Origin: Rhizobium sp. BK196
Lineage (GTDB): Bacteria; Pseudomonadota; Alphaproteobacteria; Rhizobiales; Rhizobiaceae
DNA: 64,000 nt
Assembly (NCBI RefSeq): GCF_014193255.1
Contig: NZ_JACHZB010000002.1
Span: 558,001 to 622,000, forward strand
Reading direction: 5' to 3'
Positions 29,128 through 36,982 of the stretch are shown piece by piece (the first letter of the stretch is position 1; each line of letters opens with the position of its first letter). The notes under the pieces are model-generated. The model did not search any database. It was not told where the DNA came from and saw only the letters and a list, made by a program, of their open reading frames with translations. The translations under genes and the position numbers were made by a program.

Positions 29128-30123
29128 TCAGAAGACCTTGGAGAACTGGTCGATGTTCGAGGCATTGTAGACGAAGGGGTCGGCCATAGCGGCTTCGCCA
29201 TTGTCGCCGATCTTGATCTTGCCCATGCGGCCGGCTTCGATTTCGCTGCCCGGCTTGCCGTCGGCATCGCCCTTTGCAAGGTGATAGGCGATCTGCGTTG
29301 CAGAGTAGCCGAGATCGATCGGGTTCCAGATGGCGAATTCTTTGGTCGCGCCGGACTTGATCGCGCCAGCCATTTCAGAGGGCAGGCCGAGACCGGTGAC
29401 GTAGACCTTGCCGACCAGACCCTTGTCTTCGACGACCTTCGAAGCAGCGAGAACGCCGACCGTCGTCGGAGCGACGATGACCTTGACGTTCGGGTTGGAC
29501 TTCAAGAGGCCTTCGGCTTCACGATAGGACTTGTCCGAGAGGTCGTCGCCGTAAACGGTGGTGACGAGGTTCAGGCCCGGGAAGTCCTTCAGCTGCTTCT
29601 TCATCTGGTCGATCCAGATGTTCTGGTTGGTCGAGGTCGTGGTTGCCGACAGGATGGCGAAGTCACCCTTGCCGCCTTCAAGATGATCCTTGGCGAGCGT
29701 CAGGCACATCTTGCCGATCAGTTCGTTCGAGGACGGGTTGAGCTGCAGGATGCGGCCTTCCGGAGCAACGCCGGAGTCCCAGGAAATAACCTTGATGCCC
29801 CGCTGGGTAGCCTTCTTCAGCGCCGGAACGACGGCATCCGGGTCATTTGCCGAGATCGCGATGGCATCGACGCCCTGAGCGATCAGCGAGTTGATCACTT
29901 CGATCTGGCCTTCGGCCGTCGTGCTCGTCGGGCCGGTGTAGATGACTTCCACGCCGCCGAGTTCCTTGGCCGCTTCCTGAGCGCCCTTATTGGCAGCGTC
30001 GAAGAAGCCGTTGCCGAGCGACTTTACGACGAGGCCGATCTTGATGTCCTTGGCGCTTGCGGCGCCAGCCATCATGGCAACGGCAAAAGCCACACCGATT
30101 GCAAGTGTCTTTGCAAGTTTCAT
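29128..30123 (-). CDS. rhaS: Rhamnose ABC importer, periplasmic binding protein
   Basis: A 331-residue binding protein of the ribose/rhamnose type (Peripla_BP_4). A signal peptide (about 1-23, ending ASA) is followed by KDIKIGLVVKSLGNGFFDAANKGA. It lies between rhaR and rhaT on one strand. The ATG at 30123 has GGAGG 7 bases upstream; a start five codons earlier lies inside the ribosome binding site. Confidence 0.93.
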   Translation of the reverse strand: MKLAKTLAIGVAFAVAMMAGAASAKDIKIGLVVKSLGNGFFDAANKGAQEAAKELGGVEVIYTGPTSTTAEGQIEVINSLIAQGVDAIAISANDPDAVVPALKKATQRGIKVISWDSGVAPEGRILQLNPSSNELIGKMCLTLAKDHLEGGKGDFAILSATTTSTNQNIWIDQMKKQLKDFPGLNLVTTVYGDDLSDKSYREAEGLLKSNPNVKVIVAPTTVGVLAASKVVEDKGLVGKVYVTGLGLPSEMAGAIKSGATKEFAIWNPIDLGYSATQIAYHLAKGDADGKPGSEIEAGRMGKIKIGDNGEAAMADPFVYNASNIDQFSKVF

Positions 30124-30170
30124 GTCATGTCCTCCCACTAAGATTTAGACTTCCACACCTCGCCGACGCC

Positions 30171-30983
30171 TCATGCGACCGACGAGGAATCCTCCTTCAC
30201 AGCCTGGGCCACCGCGCTCGCCACGACGAGCCGGACGCCGGCATTCTCGATCATGCGAGCCGCTTCCTCCGAGATGCCGTCGTCGGTGATGACCACAGAT
30301 ACGCGGTCGAGCGGGCAAAGAATGAGGCTCGACCGGCGATTGAATTTGCTTGAATCGACCATGACGACGAGCTCGTCGGCCTGGTGCATCAGTTTCTGCT
30401 CGCTCTGGATGATGAGGGCATCCGCCTCCATGATGCCGAGCGGGCCGACGCCCTGGGCGCCGATGAACATGCGCCGCGCATAGAAATTGCGGATCGCATC
30501 ATTATCGAAAGGCGACAGGATCAGGCTCTGCTCGCGATAGATCGCGCCGCCCGGCACCGTCACACTGTTCTTGGAATGCTTCACCAGATGTTCGGCAATG
30601 GCGAAGGAATTGGTCATGACCTGCATGCGATGGCCGGCCATATAATGCACCATCTGGAAGGTCGTCGTGCCGCCATTTATGATGATGGCGTCGCCCGCCT
30701 CACAGAGATCGACGGCTGCGCGCGCGATTGAGCGTTTTTTATCGATATTGACTGATTCTGAAACTCTGAACGGGCGTCCTGCAAGATTTCCAAGCTGCGG
30801 CGGGTGCACAGCCTCCGCGCCGCCACGAACGCGCCGGATCTTACCCTGCACGTGAAGAGCCGCAATGTCGCGCCTGATCGTCGCTTCAGAAGCGTCCGTC
30901 AGCTCGGAAATGTCCTGAATCGTAACGACGGACTTTTCCTGGACAGCGCTTAAGATAATGCGATGGCGTTCGCGTTCGTGCAT
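30171..30983 (-). CDS. rhaR: DeoR-family regulator of the rhamnose locus
   Basis: A 270-residue DeoR-type regulator. The helix-turn-helix lies at about 5-58 (ILSAVQEKSVVTIQDISELTDASEATIRRDIAALH), and the sugar-phosphate sensing domain carries NGGTTTFQMVHYM near 104 and VDSSKF. In R. leguminosarum RhaR is the negative regulator of the locus. It is the first gene of the minus-strand unit and divergent from rhaD. AGGAGGAG precedes the ATG. Confidence 0.92.
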   Translation of the reverse strand: MHERERHRIILSAVQEKSVVTIQDISELTDASEATIRRDIAALHVQGKIRRVRGGAEAVHPPQLGNLAGRPFRVSESVNIDKKRSIARAAVDLCEAGDAIIINGGTTTFQMVHYMAGHRMQVMTNSFAIAEHLVKHSKNSVTVPGGAIYREQSLILSPFDNDAIRNFYARRMFIGAQGVGPLGIMEADALIIQSEQKLMHQADELVVMVDSSKFNRRSSLILCPLDRVSVVITDDGISEEAARMIENAGVRLVVASAVAQAVKEDSSSVA

Positions 30984-31027
30984 TGGGCTCCTCCTCTTGT
31001 CATATTTATTTCGTATCCGTTAAAGCC

Positions 31028-31100
31028 TGTCAATCAGAAACGATCATAAATTTTCATATTGCGATGCAGCATAATCGAATTTGATCGTTTTCGATTGACA
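31028..31100. promoter_or_regulatory. Divergent rha operator: large inverted repeat covering both -35 boxes
   Basis: The pattern TGTCAATCnnAAACGATCA at 31028-31046 recurs as its reverse complement at 31082-31100, with 17 of 19 bases identical and 54 bases (about five helical turns) between centres. Each arm ends in TTGACA pointing outward, at 31095-31100 for rhaD and at 31033-31028 on the minus strand for rhaR. A protein on either arm would block the -35 box of that promoter, and binding to both arms could form a loop. RhaR is the obvious candidate. Confidence 0.75.
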
Positions 31101-31123
31101 AGCGCCATTTTGATGCGCGATAC
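31095..31123 (+). promoter_or_regulatory. Candidate sigma-70 promoter of rhaDI
   Basis: TTGACA at 31095-31100 is followed after 17 bases by CGATAC at 31118-31123, a plausible alphaproteobacterial -10. Transcription would start near 31130, about 60 bases before the rhaD ATG. The -35 lies inside the right operator arm. Confidence 0.5.
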
Positions 31124-31191
31124 CGTGAGCGAAAGGGCGTGCTTATCGCGGTGCCCGCAGGCCTATACACAAGCCTATATGGGAGGATGAC

Positions 31192-33288
31192 ATGGCGGCA
31201 AAGGTTCGACTTCTCGAGAACCGGTGGGATGATGCTTATGCGGCGGGCCTCGATGAGCCCGGCAAGCTTCTCTATCGCTCGAATCTGCTCGGCGCCGACA
31301 AGCGCATCACCAATTATGGTGGCGGCAACACGTCGGCCAAGGTCATGGAAACCGACCCGCTAAGCGGCGGCAAGGTTCAGGTTCTCTGGGTCAAGGGCTC
31401 GGGCGGTGATGTCGGCACGATCAAGCTCGACGGTTTCGCGACACTTTATCAGGACAAGCTGGAATCGCTGAAAGGCATCTACAAGGGCGTCGAAGACGAA
31501 GACCGCATGGTCGGCTTCCTGCCGCATTGCACTTTCAACCTCAATGCCCGCGCCGCTTCGATCGACACGCCGCTGCATGGTTTCGTGCCCTTTACCCATG
31601 TCGACCACATGCATCCGGACGCGATCATCGCCATCGCCGCCTCCAAAAACTCCAAGGAACTGACCAAGCAGATCTTCGGTGACGCGATCGGCTGGCTACC
31701 GTGGCGCCGCCCGGGTTTCCAACTCGGCCTCGACCTTGAAGCTTTCGTCAAGGCGAACCCCACGGCTAAGGGTGTCGTGCTCGAGAGCCACGGCCTCTTC
31801 ACCTGGGCAAACGATGCCAAGGCCTGCTACGAACTGACGCTCGATATCATCAACAAGGCAATCGAATGGTTCGCCGGCCAGACCGAAGGCAAGACGATCT
31901 TCGGCGGTGCCGTCGTGCAGAGCCTGCCGGTAGCAGAGCGCCGCGCGATTGCTGCCCGCCTGATGCCGGAAATCCGCGGACGTATCGGCAAGCAGGAGCG
32001 CAAGCTCGGACACTTCGATGATCAGGACGCCGTACTTGAATTCGTCAATTCGAAGGACCTGCGCCCGCTTGGTGCGCTCGGCACCAGCTGCCCTGACCAC
32101 TTCCTGCGCACTAAGATCCGCCCGCTGATCGTCGATCTCGATCCGGCAAAGCCTGATGTCGATGCCATCATCGCCGGCCTTGACAAGGCGCTTGAAGATT
32201 ATCGCGCCGATTACGCGCGCTACTACAATGCCTGCAAGCACGCCAATTCGCCCGCCATGCGTGACGCCAATCCGGTCATCTTCCTGGTGCCGGGCGTCGG
32301 CATGCTGTCCTTTGCCCGGGACAAGGCGACGGCTCGTATCGCCAGCGAATTCTATGTCAACGCAATCAACGTGATGCGCGGTTCCTCGACGGTCTCGGAA
32401 TATCAGGGCCTGCCGGAGCAGGAAGCCTTCGATATCGAATACTGGCTGCTTGAAGAAGCCAAGCTGCAGCGCATGCCGAAGCCGAAGAGCCTGGCAGGCA
32501 AGGTCGCCTTCGTGACCGGCGGCGCCGGCGGTATCGGTCGCGCCACGGCTGCGCGCCTCGTCGGCGAGGGCGCCTGCGTGGTGCTTGCCGATATCGATCA
32601 GGCCGCACTTGAATCGACCGAAGCCGAATTCGTGAAGAAGTACGGCGCGGATGCGGTGCGCACTCTGAAGCTCGACGTTACCAAGGAAGACGGAGTCATC
32701 GCCTCCTTCGCCGAATCCTGCGTCGAGTTCGGCGGCATCGATATCCTCGTTTCGAATGCCGGCATCGCGTCTTCGGCGCCGATCGAGACGACAGAGCTTT
32801 CGACGTGGAATCGCAACATAGACATTCTGGCGACCGGCTATTTCCTCGTTTCGCGCGAGGCTTTCCGTCTCTTCCGCCGTCAGGCGCTTGGCGGCAACGT
32901 CGTCTTCATCGCATCGAAGAATGGTCTTGCCGCTTCGCCGAATGCGGCTGCCTATTGCACGGCAAAGGCTGCCGAAATTCACCTTGCCCGTTGCCTGGCG
33001 CTCGAAGGCGCAGAGGCCGGCATCCGTGTCAACACAGTCAATCCGGATGCGGTGCTCCGCGGCTCGAAGATCTGGAGCGGCGAATGGCGTGAACAGCGCG
33101 CGGCTTCTTCAAAGATCGAAGTGGACGATCTCGAGGAACATTACCGCAAGCGTTCCATGCTGAAGCTCAACGTCTTCCCGGAAGACATCGCCGAAGCCGT
33201 CTACTTCCTGGCATCCGATCTTTCGGCCAAGTCGACCGGCAATATCATCAATGTCGATGCCGGCAATGTTCAAAGCTTCACGCGCTGA
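31192..33288 (+). CDS. rhaD: Bifunctional rhamnulose-1-phosphate aldolase / alcohol dehydrogenase
   Basis: A 698-residue fusion. The N-terminal half (to about 420) is a class II aldolase/adducin-type domain, with the zinc-binding HVDHMHPDAII near 139-149 and ESHGLFTWA near 197. It should split rhamnulose 1-phosphate into DHAP and L-lactaldehyde. The C-terminal half (about 430-698) is a short-chain dehydrogenase with TGGAGGIG, NAG and the YCTAK active site, and probably acts on the lactaldehyde. This fusion is the usual form in rhizobia and some Bacillus. GGGAGG precedes the ATG. Confidence 0.93.
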   Translation: MAAKVRLLENRWDDAYAAGLDEPGKLLYRSNLLGADKRITNYGGGNTSAKVMETDPLSGGKVQVLWVKGSGGDVGTIKLDGFATLYQDKLESLKGIYKGVEDEDRMVGFLPHCTFNLNARAASIDTPLHGFVPFTHVDHMHPDAIIAIAASKNSKELTKQIFGDAIGWLPWRRPGFQLGLDLEAFVKANPTAKGVVLESHGLFTWANDAKACYELTLDIINKAIEWFAGQTEGKTIFGGAVVQSLPVAERRAIAARLMPEIRGRIGKQERKLGHFDDQDAVLEFVNSKDLRPLGALGTSCPDHFLRTKIRPLIVDLDPAKPDVDAIIAGLDKALEDYRADYARYYNACKHANSPAMRDANPVIFLVPGVGMLSFARDKATARIASEFYVNAINVMRGSSTVSEYQGLPEQEAFDIEYWLLEEAKLQRMPKPKSLAGKVAFVTGGAGGIGRATAARLVGEGACVVLADIDQAALESTEAEFVKKYGADAVRTLKLDVTKEDGVIASFAESCVEFGGIDILVSNAGIASSAPIETTELSTWNRNIDILATGYFLVSREAFRLFRRQALGGNVVFIASKNGLAASPNAAAYCTAKAAEIHLARCLALEGAEAGIRVNTVNPDAVLRGSKIWSGEWREQRAASSKIEVDDLEEHYRKRSMLKLNVFPEDIAEAVYFLASDLSAKSTGNIINVDAGNVQSFTR

Positions 33289-33338
33289 TCGCCAGCGGCG
33301 GGCGTTGCCCGCCGCAACAAAATCTCTGGGAGGAAGAC

Positions 33339-34631
33339 ATGGCTGAATTCAGGATTGCGCCGGATCTGGTCGCAACGGAAAACGACAAGCGCGCTGGCGC
33401 GCTGAAGGCTGACTACGAAGCGCTTGGTGCCACACTCGCCCGTCGCGGCGTCGATATCGAGGCGATCACCCGCAAGGTTTCGGAATTCACCGTGGCCGTG
33501 CCCTCCTGGGGCGTGGGCACCGGGGGCACGCGCTTTGCACGATTCCCGGGCACCGGCGAGCCGCGCGGTATCTTCGACAAGCTCGACGATTGCGCCGTCA
33601 TCAACCAGCTGACGCAAGCAACGCCGACCGTTTCCCTGCATATTCCCTGGGACAAGACCGATGTGAAGGAGCTGAAGGCGAAGGGCGATGCGCTCGGCCT
33701 CGGTTTCGACGCGATGAACTCCAACACCTTCTCGGATGCGCCCGGCCAGAAGCTGACCTATAAATATGGCTCGCTCAGCCACACAGATGCGGCGACGCGA
33801 CAGCAGGCAATCGAGCACAATCTCGAATGCATCGAGATCGGGAAGGCGATCGGCTCCAAGGCGCTGACCGTCTGGATCGGCGACGGTTCCAACTTTCCCG
33901 GCCAGAGCAACTTCACCAAGGCGTTTGAGCGTTATCTCGCCTCGATGGCCGACATTTACAAGGCGCTGCCGGACGATTGGCGGCTCTTTTCCGAACACAA
34001 GATGTACGAGCCAGCCTTCTACTCGACGATCGTGCAGGATTGGGGCACCAACTATCTGATCGCCCAGACGCTCGGTCCCAAGGCCTATTGTCTTGTCGAC
34101 CTCGGTCATCACGCACCGAACACCAATATCGAAATGATCGTCGCCCGTCTTATCCAGTTCGGCAAGCTCGGCGGCTTCCATTTCAATGACTCGAAATATG
34201 GTGACGACGATCTCGATGCTGGTTCGATCGAGCCCTATCGCCTGTTCCTCGTTTTCAACGAGCTCGTCGATGCCGAACAGCGCGGCGTCAACGATTTCCA
34301 TCCAGCCCATATGATCGACCAGTCGCATAATGTGACGGATCCGATCGAAAGCCTGATCAACAGCGCCAACGAAATCCGTCGAGCCTACGCACAGGCGCTC
34401 ATCGTCGATCGCAAGGCGCTCGATGGCTATCAGCAGGACAATGATGCGCTAATGGCTTCGGAGACACTGAAGCGCGCCTACCGCGCCGATGTCGAGCCGA
34501 TTTTGGCCGAAGCGCGCCGCCGTGCGGGCGGGGCGATCGACCCAATCGCTGCCTACCGCACCAGCGGCTACCGCAAAAAGGTAGCCGCTGAGCGTCCCGC
34601 CTCCGTCTCCGGCGGCGGTGGTATCATCTAA
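33339..34631 (+). CDS. rhaI: L-rhamnose isomerase, rhizobial type
   Basis: A 430-residue TIM-barrel isomerase that converts L-rhamnose to L-rhamnulose. It belongs to the RhaI group found in rhizobia and Pseudomonas rather than to enteric RhaA. Metal-ligand regions are recognisable in WIGDGSNFPGQ, FSEHKMYEPAFYSTIVQDWG, LVDLGHHAPNTN and FHFNDSKYGDDDLDAG. It follows rhaD by 50 bases with GGGAGGAAG upstream. Near the 3' end (34563-34589) the coding sequence itself holds a perfect 10-base hairpin. Confidence 0.92.
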   Translation: MAEFRIAPDLVATENDKRAGALKADYEALGATLARRGVDIEAITRKVSEFTVAVPSWGVGTGGTRFARFPGTGEPRGIFDKLDDCAVINQLTQATPTVSLHIPWDKTDVKELKAKGDALGLGFDAMNSNTFSDAPGQKLTYKYGSLSHTDAATRQQAIEHNLECIEIGKAIGSKALTVWIGDGSNFPGQSNFTKAFERYLASMADIYKALPDDWRLFSEHKMYEPAFYSTIVQDWGTNYLIAQTLGPKAYCLVDLGHHAPNTNIEMIVARLIQFGKLGGFHFNDSKYGDDDLDAGSIEPYRLFLVFNELVDAEQRGVNDFHPAHMIDQSHNVTDPIESLINSANEIRRAYAQALIVDRKALDGYQQDNDALMASETLKRAYRADVEPILAEARRRAGGAIDPIAAYRTSGYRKKVAAERPASVSGGGGII

Positions 34632-34637
34632 TCGGTT

Positions 34638-34660
34638 GGAAGCCGTCCATCACGGCTTCC
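34638..34660. terminator. Terminator-like hairpin between rhaI and the convergent AhpD-like gene
   Basis: GGAAGCCGT and ACGGCTTCC form a perfect 9-base stem around CCATC. It begins 6 bases after the rhaI stop and spans the stop codon of the convergent gene. With the hairpin inside the rhaI 3' coding end it makes two stem-loops in a row. No T tract is present on either side. Confidence 0.6.
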
Positions 34661-35108
34661 ATTGTCCCGCGACCTGCCGGGTGGCGACGTTCAGCCGGTT
34701 CCAAACATTGATATTGGCAATTGCGATGACGAGGGCCGCAACGCTCTTGCCGTCGTAGTGACGGGTGCATTCGTCCCAGACCTCATCCGGCACCGGATCT
34801 GCGCGGTCGCTGAGGCGGGTAACGGCCTCCGTCAGCGCCAGTGCTGCGCGTTCGGCATCGCTGTAATAAGGGGCTTCGCGCCAGCCCGCGACCGCGAAGA
34901 GTCGCTCGTCGGTCTCACCGTGTTTGCGGGCAATGCGCCAATGGCCGTCGATGCAGACGCTGCAGCCGTTGATCTGGCTGGCCCGCAGGTAGACGATTTC
35001 CAGAAATCCTGGCGCAAGTCCGGCCGTGGCCGGCAGCTTGCCGAGGGCATTCAGTGCCTGCATGGCGTCGGGGATGACGATGGCAGGATTTCCCATTCTC
35101 TCTTGCAT
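34650..35108 (-). CDS. Carboxymuconolactone-decarboxylase/AhpD-like family protein
   Basis: A 152-residue all-helical protein of the CMD/AhpD family. It has the redox motif C-S-V-C-I-D-G-H (near 49-56), which suggests an alkylhydroperoxidase-like thiol activity rather than true decarboxylase activity. AGGAG precedes the ATG. Its upstream region holds a CGTCACA-N16-CGTC element (35180-35206), the promoter pattern of ECF41 sigma factors, and an ECF41-like sigma factor gene lies 1.9 kb away. CMD-family genes are the most common partners of ECF41 factors, so this is its probable target. Confidence 0.87.
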   Translation of the reverse strand: MQERMGNPAIVIPDAMQALNALGKLPATAGLAPGFLEIVYLRASQINGCSVCIDGHWRIARKHGETDERLFAVAGWREAPYYSDAERAALALTEAVTRLSDRADPVPDEVWDECTRHYDGKSVAALVIAIANINVWNRLNVATRQVAGQWKP

Positions 35109-35429
35109 GTTTAATCTCCTGATGGCGTGTTCCGTTTGACGCAGAGCCGGCTGTTGCCGATTTCGTTCGTCATGGATTTGACGGATCAGGGGCAGAGAGT
35201 GTGACGGGGGAGGGTAAAAAGATGAGAAGCGAACTGGTGAGCATCTGCTACGTCAGGAATTGACGGTCACCGTCAAAACCGCTTCGCGGCTCGTCGCGGC
35301 AGCAGCCCGCAGGCTCTCAATGGCCGTGAAGTTCCGACCCGGACTCCTGCGCCGGCGACAATGGCATCAGGGTCAGAGGTGGTTGGGAACGTGGATCTGG
35401 CGGGTCGCAACTATGGCCGCCCACCATCG
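35109..35429. other. Gap upstream of the AhpD-like gene
   Basis: This 320-base gap holds the candidate ECF41-type promoter and a perfect palindrome TGACGGT-C-ACCGTCA at 35261-35275. The stretch 35276-35429 has high GC content and open frames, but none shows family features or a ribosome binding site, so I call no gene there. Confidence 0.4.
35180..35206 (-). promoter_or_regulatory. Candidate ECF41-type promoter of the AhpD-like gene
   Basis: On the minus strand CGTCACA (35206-35200) is followed after exactly 16 bases by CGTC (35183-35180). The ECF41 consensus as I know it is TGTCACA and CGTC, so one base differs. The -10 lies 72 bases before the start codon. Confidence 0.65.
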
Positions 35430-36122
35430 CTATCGGATGCGGACTTTGTATCGCAGGGCGACCGCACCATTGTCTTTCGTCTCGGCCGAAATAAGCGAGA
35501 GCTGTGTCTTGCCCGCCAATCCGCCTTCGAAGGTGACGATAGGCTGGCCGCCGCTACCGTCCAGGGCCGGCGCGACAAGCAGATAGAGTTCATCGATAAG
35601 ATCAGCAGCAAAGAAGGCGCCGTTGATCGCGGCTCCGCCTTCGAGCAGAAGTTTCCGGATGCCGAGTTCCTTTTCCAGCACATCGAGCGCTACGGGCAGG
35701 TCGATATCTGCTGATGGTGAAACGATGTAGGAGATGCCGTCGGCAGCGAGTTCTGCGAGATGGGTGTCCGGCACGGTATTGCCGAGGATGACGACGATAT
35801 GGTCGCCTTCAATATCCGCTCGCGTGAAATGCAGCTTGCCCGACGTGTCGAGTGCGATCGCGTAATTATTTGCCTTGCGATCGGCAAAATGGTTCGGCCG
35901 TTCGACCGAGCCGGCAGATTGTGGCGGATGCGGCTCTCCCTTCGCCATTTCGGCCATCGTCACGCGCCCGACAATCCAGGCGTCGCCGCGCAGTTCTTCA
36001 TGGATCTGCTGATAGAGCGCCGACCATTCCTTGCGGCTGCCATCGGGACTCTCGGTCCATTTGCTCGGATGCAGGCCGCCGTCGAGCGACGACATCATCA
36101 GGCAGACGATTTCCGGTTTCAT
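35430..36122 (-). CDS. RibD C-terminal/dihydrofolate reductase-like protein
   Basis: A 230-residue protein with the RibD_C (dihydrofolate reductase-like) fold. It starts MKPEIVCLMMSSLDGGL, and the NADPH-binding region is EGGAAINGAFFAADLIDELYLLVAPALDGSG (near 165-195). Such stand-alone proteins are usually annotated as dihydrofolate reductase family, with unknown substrate. The start at 36122 has AAGGAA upstream; a longer frame lacks a site. It follows the HAD hydrolase by 31 bases and probably shares its transcript. Confidence 0.83.
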   Translation of the reverse strand: MKPEIVCLMMSSLDGGLHPSKWTESPDGSRKEWSALYQQIHEELRGDAWIVGRVTMAEMAKGEPHPPQSAGSVERPNHFADRKANNYAIALDTSGKLHFTRADIEGDHIVVILGNTVPDTHLAELAADGISYIVSPSADIDLPVALDVLEKELGIRKLLLEGGAAINGAFFAADLIDELYLLVAPALDGSGGQPIVTFEGGLAGKTQLSLISAETKDNGAVALRYKVRIR

Positions 36123-36153
36123 GGGAATTCCTTTCCGGTGGATGCGGCAGGCG

Positions 36154-36816
36154 TCAGAACTTGATCGAAAGGTGGCCGCTGTCAGCAATCACAACAGTCG
36201 CGTCCGCGTAATGTTCGATCTCCGGATAACCCTCCAGCGAATGCTTGTGACCGGCAGCCGTGATGACCATGACGTCGGCTCCAGCTGCCAGTCCCGCCTT
36301 CACGCCGGCTTCGACGTCTTCAAATACCAGGCATTCATGCGTGGAGAAACCGAGCTTTTCGGCGCCGAGGATATAGCATTGCGGGTCGGGCTTGCCGATG
36401 GTCACGTCTTCCGCCGTCACGATAGCCTGCGGCATTGGCAGCCCGGCTGCCTCGAGCCGCCGCTCCGCAAGGCGACGCGGCGAAGAAGTGACGATGGTCC
36501 AGCGGTCTGGCGGAAGAGATGCCAGGAAATCGGCAGCACCCGGCAATGCGACGACGCCTTCGACGTCCTGGATTTCCGCTTCGGTGATCTCGGCCGCTTC
36601 TGCTTCTGCATCGACGCCCGGAAGGTTCAGCCGCCGGATCGTGTCGATGCCACGCGATCCGTGCATGATCGGCAGGAACTTTTCCACATCCAGCCCGTGC
36701 CGCTCGGCCCAGCGTCCCCAGACGCGCTCTGCTGACGCCGTCGAGCTGAGGATTGTGCCATCCATGTCGAACAGGAAGGCAGCATATTGTTTGGAACTGT
36801 CAAATCGGAAGGACAT
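36154..36816 (-). CDS. HAD-superfamily sugar-phosphate-type phosphatase
   Basis: A 220-residue HAD hydrolase. Motif I is FLFDMDGTI (nucleophile Asp and acid Asp, near 16-24), motif II is VTSSP, motif III the Lys in IGKPDP, and motif IV FEDVEAG. The order and cap type match small-sugar phosphatases such as glycerol-3-phosphatase or YfbT. The substrate cannot be told. It is divergent from the ECF sigma factor and heads a probable two-gene unit with the RibD_C-like gene. The start at 36816 lacks a clear ribosome binding site. Confidence 0.85.
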   Translation of the reverse strand: MSFRFDSSKQYAAFLFDMDGTILSSTASAERVWGRWAERHGLDVEKFLPIMHGSRGIDTIRRLNLPGVDAEAEAAEITEAEIQDVEGVVALPGAADFLASLPPDRWTIVTSSPRRLAERRLEAAGLPMPQAIVTAEDVTIGKPDPQCYILGAEKLGFSTHECLVFEDVEAGVKAGLAAGADVMVITAAGHKHSLEGYPEIEHYADATVVIADSGHLSIKF

Positions 36817-36920
36817 CGGGGAAACACCATAGGGAGGGATATGCGCGCCATCAGCCAATGAAAAATGCGGCAGGTCAAGCCGCCGGCAAAATTTCATTAG
36901 GCTTGATATGATGCCGCTCC

Positions 36921-36947
36921 TGTCACATCGTCCCGCTTCCGTTCGTC
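36921..36947 (+). promoter_or_regulatory. ECF41-type promoter of the sigma factor gene
   Basis: TGTCACA at 36921-36927 and CGTC at 36944-36947 are separated by exactly 16 bases, 36 bases before the sigma factor start. Both elements match the known ECF41 consensus without a mismatch. It implies positive autoregulation. Confidence 0.75.
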
Positions 36948-36982
36948 ACCATCTTTGACGCAACAGGATGAGGAATGGATCG

